From Pterobdella sp. o SKG-2022 (taxonomy: Eukaryota; Annelida; Clitellata; Hirudinida; Piscicolidae), in assembly GCA_964035795.1 (NCBI GenBank), contig OZ038322.1:10179338-10243337 (forward strand): a stretch of DNA of 64,000 nt, given 5' to 3'. Positions 48,877 to 59,899 of the stretch are shown here, one piece after another (the first letter of the stretch is position 1; the number at the start of each line of letters is the position of its first letter). The position numbers and the translations under genes are program-made. The notes beneath the pieces were generated by a model. That model was not told where the DNA came from and made no database searches. It saw only the letters and a list, made by a program, of their open reading frames with translations.

Positions 48877-50240
48877 ATGGAAAAAGTTCAAGAAAGGAAA
48901 AAAGCATCATACGAGAGTAAAAATGAACGTTTTGTGATAAAATCTAGAAATTATCAACGTCAGTATGCAGGAATATATTCGGCCCGTTTAGCTCACAGCA
49001 GACTAAATTTAGAAGAAGGTGCGAAAAACAAGTACCCTAATTTATCTGTGAAAATGTTATCAGAGCTAGATGAAGGAGTACAATGCATTGTTGTAGGAAC
49101 ATTATTCAAGAACATGGTGAACAAGCCCAATATACTCAAAGAACTTAGTGAAGAAAATCATCTTGAACCTCAACCAATAAAAGTTTGAGTTTATAAATTT
49201 ATTTTGTTCAAATTTTTTTATACTAAAAACTTATTCAACAGGATAAGTATACAGATGCCACAGATACAGTGATCCTAGAAGATGAATTGCAAAGAATTGT
49301 TTTAACAGGTAATGTCATTGTAGATGAATGCATTACTGGGGTTACTGCAGCAGTAATAGGAAAACCAAATAAAGATAGTGGAAGATTTGTGGTGGATGAT
49401 ATGGTGTATAGAACATTAGACCAAGAAGAAATCAAATCACACTGTGATGATACTTATATTCTATTTTTATCTGGGATAGAAGTTGGAGGAAAAGAAGGTT
49501 CTGAAAGCCATATATCTGAGTTGCAGTTATTATTTGATTTGATAAATGGTTCTCTTGGAATTAATGAAGCTAGTAAAATTGTGAAAGTAATAGTTGCAGG
49601 AAATTTATTGGGTAAAGGTGTCATAGAGCGAGATTTTGTACTGCAAGGTCAAGGAAAGAAAAAAAGGTTGACAGAAGAAGAACTCATTTTCAAAAGTGCT
49701 CTCAAGCAGTTGGATGACTTATTGTTTCAAATAAGCATTAACACACCACTTGATTTGGTCCCAGGGCCTTTTGATCCAAGCAATTATGCATTACCTCAAA
49801 TACCTCTTCATTCATGTCTTTTACCCAAAGCTACATCACTTTCTTCTACTCATATGTGCCCTAACCCTTATAATACCTCTATAAAAGATAGAGAAATTAT
49901 TGGTTCTGCTGGCCAACCAACTTTTGATATTGCCAGTATTTCCAGCATCACAAAGGCAATTCCCATCTTAGAAGCTACTCTAAAATCAACTCATATTTCT
50001 CCAACAAGCCCTGATACAATGGCCTGTTACCCATTTGAGGTTCTTGACCCCTTTTTCATGAGAGCCACCCCTCATATCTACTTCACCGCCAACCAGCCAG
50101 AATTTTCTTATAAAAACTACGTTAGCGATTCCGGCCACAAAACATTGCTGTTGTCTATTCCATCTTTTAAAACCACTAAATCTGCTGTATTAGTTAACTT
50201 AGGTACATTGAAATGTCAAGAAATATGCGTTAAATTCTAA
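48877..50240 (+). CDS. POLD2: DNA polymerase delta small subunit (p50)
   Basis: Regulatory B-subunit of replicative DNA polymerase delta, nuclear. Two exons: 48877-49182 and 49242-50240; 434 residues against about 469 in human. Exon 1 holds the N-terminal segment and start of the OB fold (QYAGIYSARL, CIVVGTLFK). Exon 2 holds the rest of the OB fold (GRFVVDDM) and the calcineurin-like phosphoesterase fold, which has lost catalytic residues in this family (LFLSGIEVGG, IVAGNLLGKG, PFDPSNYALPQIPLH, NPYNTSIKDREIIGSAGQP, HISPTSPDTMACYPF, PHIYFTANQPEF). The stop at 50238-50240 lies 84 bases from the convergent DDX21 stop. Confidence 0.97.
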
Positions 50241-50324
50241 ACACTAACGAAAAATGTTAAATTAAATAAATTTATTCAAAAAATTTGCTTATTTTCAATA
50301 TGAAAAAAAAAATAAAACAAATAA

Positions 50325-53300
50325 TTATTCGAATTTTGTATGCGTTCTTTCTTCATTTTTAAAACCTCTACCAAATCCCCTTCCCCGGGACCCACCACGT
50401 TTATCGTTATTAAAGCCACCCCTGCTGTTGTAACTACCTCTATTACTCCCATAACCTCCCCTGTTATTTCCATATCTACCACCGCCACCATAGCTGTTCC
50501 GGTTATAACTACCAAAATTAGCATCTTCTAGTTCTGGTAACGTGGTTGCCTCACTGAGTGAATCTTTGTCGCCATCTCTCCACGCTTTCAGTATGTCTTT
50601 GCATACATTTTCTGGCACATCGAATATCACACCCTGAAATTCACACATAATTTTGTTAAACTAAATAATGGTGAATTTTTAAAGTTTACAAGTTTCCACA
50701 GTGGGACTTAGACACAGCAATACAATAATGCCTCACCATACGGTCTTTGTGGAATCTCATTCCGGTGATCCTGGAGGTTAAATTTTCTTTGACAAATCTT
50801 TTCAGACTATTCCAAACATATGTCATATGATTTATGCGCCATGTCGACCGGAAGTTCAATGTCACCATGCCCTGATGGGATATATTCAACATAAGGGTAG
50901 TAGATGCTCGAGTAATTAGTTTAATTCAAATTTTATAAATTTGAAAAAACATCAAGAAATATATAAAATTGTTTCAAACACTGACTTCTCTATTATTAAG
51001 AAGTGATCTTTGCTTGACTTCTAGACAGCCAGATATGACAGCCAAGGCTCGACTAAGACACAATGATGCTCCTTTTTGCTCTATCAATTCATTAGCCAAT
51101 TCCTCAAAATTTTCAGAGGCTTCCTTTGATACACTATCAATTAGACTGTGGGATAAATAATAGTTTAAATACTGGCTCAAATTGATGTGAAACTTATTTA
51201 TTTCAAATATGGGCGTGAAACTTGCAGTTAATTTTAAAAAATATCAATTTAATATGCAGATGACATCATTCTTACATCCGAATTTCCCTACAACTCTCAA
51301 CGATCCGTCAAAAAAATAATTAAATGCGTCCTTTCTGTACACATCTGGCTTCCACAAAACCTCCTCAAACTCAAAATCGACAAAACAAATGCAATGTTTG
51401 TCAGTACTAAATCGTGCATAAAACCTTATCAAAAATAGCTAAAATTGCTGGTCAAAATATAAGTTTTTCTTATGAAATAAAATTACTCAGCGTCATTATT
51501 GACAACGATCTCTTCAACCAGCACATTTCTTTAACAGCCAAGCAATGTAACATACATATCAAAGCCATCAAATACATTCATAAATGCCTCACTTTTACAA
51601 CAACTTACAATCTTGTTCTTGTCCTCATCATCTTCAAGCTAGACTACTGCAACTCTCTTTCATTTGCACTAATCAAAAAATTAAAAAACGTCAAAACCAT
51701 ATTGCACATATTGTTCTCAATGCATCATCTTCACCCCATCAACCCAATATCTAGACAAGCTAAATTGGCTTCTTATACCCAAAATGCTCATTTTCAAGAT
51801 GACTACTCTCACCTTCAACTGTCTTACTCAAAAAACCCCAAATATCTTTTCACTCACAAACAATAGAAACTTTCTCTCTTTGTTAAGATCGAGAAACTAA
51901 CACCAATCAGTTGACAGAACCAAGTATTTCAGTAGGTCATCCATGCATCAAGGTCAAACTGGAACGCTCTTCTCATTGAAATCAAATCATTTTCTCATGT
52001 ATCATTTAAATCATCACTCAAGACTCATTTGTATAGATTATAACTTCATAAACTATCTGAGTATTTCCAAGCGCCTCTGATACATTTTCAATTTATATGA
52101 AAAGCACGCTATATAAATGTCAATAAATAAATACATGTCGATATATAAATAATTCAATATTGCCTCAAAACACGATCAATTCGAATGAACGTATTTACGA
52201 ATTATATATAATTCTTTGCCTAAATATAGAGACATCAAACCCACCACACAGAATCCTGGGCAGCTGCCTTAATGAGGTCTTGTGTCGTGGGGATGTTCAC
52301 TCGTTTGAACGATATATTCTGCAAGATATTTATGAAAATTAACCCTTAATAAGAAATAACCATAATTAATATATCAAAATACTATGTGAATATAAATTAC
52401 ATCATAATTCATAAACTTATAAAAGAAAGCTTCTATGAAAACTACAATATATGGAACATAAAACAGAATGATAAAGAAAATAATCAAAACTTACGCTTTT
52501 CTCTTCAAGCGCCTTAACCTCCCACTCCTCATTCCTTTTATAGAACAACACACAAACACCACTACGACCTGCCCTGCCAGTCCTTCCTGACCTGTGTATG
52601 TATGACTCCACGTCCTGAATGTTTTGGGGAGCATTTTTTACAGCTTTTTTGATCAAGTAAACCCTATCCCCACAAAAATTTTCTCTGATATTATCTAAAA
52701 ACTGCGGTTTTAACAAAGGTTTTTCATCAATTACTTAATCTCAGAATGGCACTCGATAAATCGTCAATGAGAATAAACCAACTATATAAAATAGCACATT
52801 GGAACAGTGCATACAGACCTGTGGAGGAGAGCATTGGATAACCAGATCAACTTCAGGAATGTCAAGACCTCGAGCTGCCACGTCTGTTGCTATGAGACAG
52901 CGACACCTGCCCTCCCTGAAACCCTAGGTAATATATTTAATAGAATTTAAAAACAAAAATTATAGTGATGAATGATACTGGAGTTAAAAATAAGATGCAA
53001 TTATATCTAACAATGCTTATCAAAGAATCAAAATTTATCACTAACATTCCAACATGATTATAATCAAACTTTTAGACAATAGACTTTTTTAGAAAGCTCT
53101 AATAAACGTAAAAAACATGCAAAACCATACCTTAAGAACCATTTCTCTCTTTTCTTGAGGTACGTCACCATGAATAACATGGGCAGTAGATTTCATCTCA
53201 GGTGAAACAGCCAGTTCATCTGCATCTCGTTTTGTTTTGCAGAATATTATGGTCCTGCCTGGATTTGGAACACTTCTAGAATCATTACTTGGTCCATCTT

Positions 53301-55533
53301 TCATATCTTCTCCATTGCTAACTACCCCTCTGCCTGAGTAAACCTTATTGAAAGAGTTTGTTATAGTGAGTGACGTTTCAAATAGCCTCTTATTATTAAA
53401 CTCATAGTTGTTAATACATATAAAAACTTTAACAATAAAGATACTGATACCTTGACAACACTATTGATGGCAGAAGCTCTGTCTTGGTAACTGCATTGTA
53501 TCAACAAATGCTGAAAATAATTTATTCGAGTATTAAAATCCTTTTGAAGCTTTCAGAGACACCAAATGTATTTTTCTTTAATATTTTTTAATGAAAAACA
53601 TCAGTTGAGAAATATTTTACTAGATTTATTAAAAATTAAATCTATAAATTAAAAAAAAACAATTTATTGGAACCTCAAACTAAAATTAAGTTAATGTAAA
53701 GAGAACCAACTAGACAAACCTCCACAGTCCTTGAGGTCTTGATCTCATCACCCCCGATAAGATCAACCACACAATAATCTTCCTTTAAGTACTTCATGGC
53801 TGTCTCCTGCACCCATTCAGGCATTGTGGCAGAGAATAATAAGGTCTGAGGTTTGCCAATACTTGTATCTGTGTGTATGTGTTCAATATTTTTATGAATG
53901 TTGATGATTAATGTATAAATTGCAAATTTTTTCCAATATCATAAAAATATCTATATAACAAATCGGTGATGTTTTGACTAAATCCACACTACACACCTGA
54001 GTATCTGAGCTGTAGGATCTTGTCAACATCAGGTGCAAAGCCCATATCAAGCATCCTATCAACCTCATCCAGAATAACATGAGAAAGATCAGAAAGAACC
54101 AACGAGCCTCTATCAATGAGGTCTTGTACTCTACCAGGAGTTCCAACAATAATCTTCACACCATTCCTCAATGCATTTTCTTGAGGGTGCGCTGGCACTC
54201 CTCCATACACACACAAAACCTGGTTTGTTGCAATGATACTAATACATGATTTAATTTTTTATGAATTTATGCTAATCACAAACGCAAAACGACGATGATT
54301 ATGCTAATCACACAAAATTTTATTAATTTTTCCCAAGATTCAAATATTTAAATTTTTTAGACATAATATTAACTAAAACACAAAAGTGTCTTGAAGATAA
54401 CAACCTTGATAGAGTGGCAACAAAGAGACTCAAAACACTCTGCTACTTGCTTGCACAACTCTCTCGTGGGCGTTAGCACTAGCACTTGAGGGTGTCGTGT
54501 GCTTTTCTTACCATCATTTAGGCTCTCTACAACTGGAAGAGCAAATGATAAAGTCTTTCCGGATCCTGTTCTTGCCTGCAAAACTAAGTCTTCTCCTGTG
54601 GTAAATTGAAAATCATAATTATGTTTAATTTCATTTTTGCAATAATATTCATTCATATCATTATTTATCATCTTTATAATCTGATTTTTATGGAGTTATA
54701 TGTATACTTTTGAAATGAAGAAAAAGCTAATTAATATTATTTACATTTAATGAAGTCATGTGTACCTTGAATAATGTTATTGAATGATTTATATTGAACA
54801 GGAAATAGTTTCTCAACACCCATCTTTTTTAAACGCTCTTTCAGGTAATCACTAATTTTGAAGTTATCAAAAGATCCAGGATCAGCATCTGTATCTTTCA
54901 CAATTTGTTCATTCTTGAGTTTTTTAGATTCACTAGTTATTTTGTTTTCTTTTTCGTTTTCATTAACTAATTTTTTAGAACTTTTTTTTGTTAGATCCAA
55001 ATCACTTTCAACTTTTTTACTAGACTTTTTTTTGACTGGACTCACAGACCTTGTTTTATTTTTACTAGCTTTGGTTTTTTTGTCTAATTTAATTTTTTTG
55101 GCTTCATTAGACTCATTGTTTTCAGTTAGATCTAAATCACTTTCAACTTTTTTAATAGACTTTTTATCGACTGGAATCACAGACCTTTCTTTATTTTTAC
55201 TAGCTTTGGATTTTTTGTCTAATTTAATTTTTTTGGCTTCATTAGACTCATTGTTTTCGGTTTCAGAAACAGTGCGCTTTTTAGACTTTTTCTTTTTTAC
55301 AGTGCTTACTTCTTCATTTTTATCAGTTAGAATTTTTTCTTTATCTTTTTTCTTAGATTTTTTTTCTTTTTTAACTTTTTCATTCTAGCAAATAAGTGAT
55401 AACTACATATAAAATTTGAATTTTCATGAAATCAAATTATTTTCAAGTGGAGCTAATTATATACAAGTTAAAATTGAAATAATATTTAATCGAAACCTAA
55501 AATTTTTAAGCTTACCAATACTGCAGGAGTCAT
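50325..55533 (-). CDS. DDX21: Nucleolar RNA helicase of the DDX21/DDX50 (Gu) type
   Basis: DEAD-box RNA helicase of the nucleolus, linked to rRNA transcription and processing. Thirteen minus-strand exons: 55533-55516, 55384-54766, 54595-54405, 54219-53997, 53868-53720, 53510-53451, 53343-53131, 52923-52819, 52614-52495, 52318-52245, 51145-50986, 50871-50737, 50633-50325; 2,376 nt, 791 residues, in frame (human about 783). Lys-rich N-tail, then LFPVQYKSF (Q-motif), [25 protein letters not shown] (motif II; DEVD instead of DEAD is typical of this subgroup), [27 protein letters not shown] and [15 protein letters not shown] domain follows ([21 protein letters not shown]), then a Gly/Arg/Tyr/Asn RGG-like tail. 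The long intron 51146-52244 holds a LINE fragment. Confidence 0.97.
51244..52137 (+). mobile_element. L2/CR1-like LINE fragment, decayed, in a DDX21 intron
   Basis: Plus orientation. Starts within reverse transcriptase at the catalytic YADD (51253-51264) and is 5'-truncated. One frame runs to about 51428, then a frameshift leads into a second frame ([17 protein letters not shown], then [20 protein letters not shown]), the usual RT thumb and C-terminal region of L2/CR1 elements. Near the end LKTHLYRL is still readable. The 3' end is CACGCTATATAAATG followed by a CAATAAATAAATA tail. Frameshift and stops show it is dead. Confidence 0.8.
54989..55258 (-). repeat. 135-bp coding tandem duplication in the DDX21 N-tail
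   Basis: Two adjacent copies starting at 55258 and 55123, exactly 135 bp (45 codons) apart. Each encodes [15 protein letters not shown] and ends [10 protein letters not shown]. They differ at few positions, so the duplication is young and kept the frame. The segment is Lys/Asp/Glu-rich and probably disordered. Confidence 0.85.
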
Positions 55534-55539
55534 AATCAA

Positions 55540-55860
55540 CGTGGTTAACGATAAAATAACTATTTATGAGCATTCCTAGATTTTCGATAAGTACAAATTT
55601 TTTAAATTCATTTCAAAGACACCTATTTTGAAAATGTGTCAAAGTTATTTATTTATTCAATTATTTTTGGAATAATTAGTTTTCTTAAATTTCGAAATAA
55701 TAAATTATTCATTATGTATTCTAGTTCACTTGTTTTTAAAAAAAATAATATTTTTCAAAACAATTATTTTTAAATAAAAAGTTTTAAAACAATTTATTCA
55801 GTAAAATTACTGTTTCATTATTTTAAGCTAACGTTACTTTTGAAAGATATAAAATTTTTG
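55540..55860. other. Interval between DDX21 and the next plus-strand gene
   Basis: About 330 AT-rich bases between divergent start codons (55533 on minus, 55866 on plus). Both promoters should lie here; no specific motif stands out. Confidence 0.5.
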
Positions 55861-55865
55861 AAAAA

Positions 55866-57934
55866 ATGTTAAAGGTTTTTTTTACTTTGTACTGCGTTTT
55901 CTGGCTAAGTGGGTATTTTATTAAAATATTTTGAATATTATTTTGAGTTTCATTTATAATTGGGAATATTAAAACAAAAATTATAACAATTTACTAAATT
56001 TAATACTCAACTCAATGTATTTTTAAAAGCAAAAACTTGATATTTCTCACCGAAAACTACTAATAAATCCCACAACCTCAGTTGTACTAGCAGCAATTGA
56101 AGACCCTCTCAACTTGATATCTGTCAACAAAAGGTTCAAGGTTTCTGAAGGAGTTGTAATGTTTGAAAGAGCACTGTGTCCTATTGAGCTTATACCCGCC
56201 TTTTTGATTCCAACTCCAGGCCTAGCAGAGCATGAAATTACAATCTTTTTAGAACATTATACTCTCGTGACTAATATTAATCTGCATTTTTTTCCGAGTA
56301 TGTACCGAGTATTTGTTTGTCAGCCCATATATCTCAGCCGGTAGAGCATTAAGCTAAATATCTAGTTACCGAGTTCGATCCCGTGTGGGCCGACAATTTG
56401 CACCTGTTCTACAGTGTGTTTTCGCTACATTAAATTTGTAGTAAGCGCTTTGATCTATAAGGAAAAGCGCTTCATGAATACCACATTAAATTAACTTTGA
56501 TATTGAAATCTTAGCTTTTTAGTTTTTTTTATATTTATTTCATCGAAATTATTCTATTACAAAAACCACATAATTGTTAATGATTATTAAATCCTTTAAG
56601 TTTTCAATTTAGTCTTTCATTATGGACCCTACTTCTGGTGTAATAATTTTAGGAATTGGATCCACCAATAAAGCATCCATACAACTTTTGGGAGACGATG
56701 TATCTGAGCGTCTTTCTTATTTTGCATACGATGAAGGCGATGAATGTTTTATAAGGGTATAACCCAATATTTTTGCTTAAGATTAGATAAAACAGAACGT
56801 TAAATAATTTGGTTTGGTTTCAAACAATACAGAATGAAGTGAAGCAAGTAGCTGATATTTTGAAGATACGTTTTCCTGCAAAACATTGGCTGGACCTATA
56901 TTCATTTGAGGTTTACGGAGCATGTGAGTTTATCAATTGGTCACACTGAATTTTGTAACATCAAATTATTTTTAAAATTTTTCAATAAGAAATACACGCA
57001 AAAATTAGAATATTTTACAAAGATTCTCAGTATGAGCGTGTTCATCTACGTTTCAAAAATAAACCATGATAAGCTTTTTTAATTATAAAGTCAAATAACC
57101 AAATTTTTGCGTTTATTTTTTATAACCATTTTAAAATATTACTTCACAATTTCGGTAAAATTATCAACGTGTTAACCTATAAATAAAAAAGTGAAAATAT
57201 GTCACAAGTGCTTAGAAATGGGCCACCAAAGCTTTATGACTCATAAGGGAATCATCATCAGGTAAGGATGATGATGGGTTCAAACGGAAAGCTTCTTAAT
57301 AAATATCTGAAAATCTTTGCCTCAATGTTGATAAAATTTCTTTGTTTTGAAGCCTAATTTAATTTAGCATTTTTTATAAATATCTCCATTGACAGTGTGT
57401 TTTTGAATTCTCAAAATTTTTAAACCAAGAAATTGTATATGAAATTTTGCTAATAACCATTGGAAAATGTTTCCAAAAAAATATTTTTTTGAAAAAAAGT
57501 TATTCCACATAAGTTCAAAAATAGATTTATTTTGAAACCTTCAGTATTATTACACTATTGCGTGATAATTACTTCATAATTCTTTTAACATGAGCGAAAT
57601 TCGATTTCCTATTAATTGAAACTTATGAATAATACTATATGGAAGTCTATAAGTATGAACTTTAAATTTTTCATTAACTGTATTTCTTCAAAACGGATAC
57701 TATTATTGCCTTGTCTCTATACCGGCTTTTTGAACCTAAATGGGTTTACGAAGGCTATGCTTTTGAACATTTAGAGATTTTTGTTTGTTTTGATAGTTCT
57801 AATTAATTTTTTTTATTGAGTGAATTACATTACTGTGCTTATTTTTGTGTGTTTTGGCAGTTATTCTTGGTGGACAAACCCGCTACGAAGACCAAATGCA
57901 AGATCTTTATGGTTGTCTAAATTCAAGATTTTAG
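55866..57934 (+). CDS. Secreted protein, probable galactose-binding-like (F5/8 or fucolectin-type) domain
   Basis: Five exons: 55866-55908, 56082-56266, 56613-56756, 56833-56923, 57861-57934; 537 nt, 178 residues, in frame. The signal peptide spans the first intron (MLKVFFTLYCVFWLIVLA). The single domain alternates short strands (VMFERALCPIELIPAF, IMDPTSGVIILGIGS). It ends LKIRFPAKHWL then SFEVYGA, which resembles the closing strand of discoidin/F5-8 and fucolectin domains (RYVRI..., ...EVYG). No exact family is claimed. Exon 2 could instead end at a GTATGT donor at 56298, but only the 56267 donor fits the phase of exon 3. A SINE lies in intron 2. Confidence 0.6.
56321..56491 (+). mobile_element. 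SINE copy 4, best-preserved tRNA-like head
   Basis: The head starts GCCCATATATCTCAGCCGG and runs to the B-box-like GAGTTCGATCCCG and TGTGGGC. GCCCA and TGGGC can pair as an acceptor stem, so this copy still folds like a tRNA. Body and 3' end (GCGCTTCATGAATACC) match the family with a few changes. It lies in intron 2 of the secreted-protein gene, in the same direction. Confidence 0.88.
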
Positions 57935-58595
57935 CTCTAAAAATCTTTTATCTAAATATATTAATTTAATAAAACCTATTAATTATAATCACTAAATATT
58001 TTTTTATTAGAATTGAATATCAAATGTTCAAAAAATGTATTTAGTGAATATATTTTACCCTTTTAAAAAATTAAATAATCTTTGCCATAAATTAAGTTAT
58101 TAAAAGTAACAGTCATCTTCAAAAACTTAATGATATTCAAAATTTTCTCATGTCAATCATTAGCATCCTATAATTTCTAAACAATTGTGTTTCGTTTTTA
58201 AAATTAAACTTTTGTAATATTAAACATCCCTTGTTTAATATTACTCTAAAAAATTATATTAAATGGGTTCTTTAAGTAATCTGATCAATTTTATTTCAAA
58301 TAATGTCTTAAAAATCAAAAAGGACTGCGCTTCGTGGGGTATTTCAAGAATTATGATTACAGCATAAGAAAGATGGTTAGCTTCGAATACCACTGTTTGT
58401 CGCTGTGTGCATATCACAAAAAGAATTTCTACTCTTTTAAAGTCGGTTTTTTTTGAGGCTGTATCAAAATTGTTTTCAATGACATAATTATGGGTACCTC
58501 GGAGGTTTTTATTAAAAAATCATTGATTAAATTTAATAAATAATCTTTCAAAAAAATCTTTTCAAGCCTATTACAAAACGATTTAAATCAAACAC
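57935..58595. other. No gene recognised
   Basis: AT-rich spacer after the secreted-protein gene. Confidence 0.5.
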
Positions 58596-58691
58596 TTTTA
58601 TTAACTGAATAATATGAAGCTTCTCGTAAATTGAATACTTGATAATGGAAGTTCAATTTACATTAAACTTCGTATTATTCAGTTAATAAAA
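58596..58691. repeat. MITE-like palindrome, copy B (about 40-bp arms)
   Basis: TTTTATTAACTGAATAATAT at the left is mirrored by ATTATTCAGTTAATAAAA at the right. The arms continue inward through a GAAGCTTCTCGTAAATTGAA-like stretch around a short ACTTGATAATGG loop. It would form a long hairpin. Confidence 0.75.
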
Positions 58692-58813
58692 ACCGACTAA
58701 TTAAAGCAAAAAAATTAATGACTTTAATGAATTTATTTACATAATAAATTTGAGTAATATTCGAATTTTTCAGCTCTTTCATCATTGAAATTTCAAAATT
58801 TTGTTGACAATAG

Positions 58814-59891
58814 ATGAGTGACTGCATGTGTTTGATAACCTTCGGCAAACCTTTTGTTCCTGATTCCTCATTTCAACACGATGGCATTGCCGTAATGGCA
58901 TGTAAGTTTTTACTTTTCATTTAGGATTGTCTGCTGATAAAGGTGTAATGAAAATGAATTGAAATTCTATTTTAAAATTTATTTAATTTTCTGGTTGGAA
59001 AAAATTTTTGGTAGAAAGATAACCGAAACTTGAAAACAGTGAAAGCTTGTTAAAACAGTATTGAAATTACTTCAAAGACTTGTATACGCACTTTGGTGAT
59101 GTTTTAAAATCTCACCTTCAAATAATTTAAAAAAATTGGGATTAAATAATAACACGAGCATTTATCCCAACCAGCCTGCGGGTTTGGCTTATGGGGCAGG
59201 AAGTGTCATAAGCGATGCAATGGCACTTACGGTAACGACATCGCTTTGAACTGGTGGCAGCAAAAACTGGATCCAAATTATAATTGGGATGACGAGTTTA
59301 TAAGGTTCAAGAAAGAAGAAGAAAAAAATTTACAAAACGTGACAAGAAACATTATGACGAGTTCATCGATGTATGAATCGAGACCTGGTAATCAACAAAG
59401 CACCATGTTATATGCGACCAGAGAGCTTAGCCAAAGTGGTACCGATAAGGTGTTGGAAAATATGACACAATATGTTATGACGAGTGAGGCTGAGAGTACT
59501 AGAATCATGAAAAACCATATTGTGAGCTATCATAGAAAGAGTAAGTTTATAGTTTTTTAACTAATTTAATGATTGGTTTAAAAAAAAACATAAATTATAA
59601 ACCAATATTATAGATTTTGATGATGTTTTGAAAAAAAATTAAACATTCATAGCGGTTGAAGTGCCAAGTATTACAGCATCTATATTTTTTTCATCTAGAG
59701 GTCTAGGTTTTCTCAGTTTTTTTATAAGTTAACCATAACAATCTGTTTCTTAATCAGTGCACTGCTCATAAGATCAGTCCAAAGGCTTTTTAAACCCAGG
59801 TCGGTTACAAGGATTTTATCAAAGTTGATTTTTGAATTTTTGCTTTTTAGACCATTCGAGAACACTATTCAGATATGGTTCGAGGTTATAA
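58814..59891 (+). CDS. Unfamiliar gene with an EGF-like Cys/Gly/Trp motif, ends uncertain
   Basis: Exons 58814-58901 and 59175-59540 join in frame (T|CC). After a short N-terminal part (MSDCMCLITFGKPFVP), the second exon opens with SCGFGLWGRKCHKRC, a pattern like the half-EGF repeats (C-x-x-GLWG-x-x-C-x-x-x-C) of multi-EGF proteins. About 100 polar residues with repeated N-I/Y-x-MTS motifs follow. The end is open. The phase-1 donor at 59541 joins 59851-59891 and stops at TAA; skipping it reads KFIVF then TAA; a phase-0 donor at about 59556 would give a longer Cys-containing tail ending near 59967. The start may also be an internal exon boundary, because AG immediately precedes the ATG. Confidence 0.45.
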
Positions 59892-59899
59892 GGGCAGTC

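Noticed and set aside
50276..50531. Val/Thr-rich ORFs on both strands
   Set aside because: Other frames of the Gly-rich DDX21 C-terminal exon.
54858..55388. 176-codon plus-strand Leu/Phe/Ser-rich ORF
   Set aside because: Antisense shadow of the Lys-rich DDX21 exon 2.
56321..56395. Standalone tRNA gene
   Set aside because: Although it folds tRNA-like, it is the head of a SINE; the same body and tail follow it as in the other copies.
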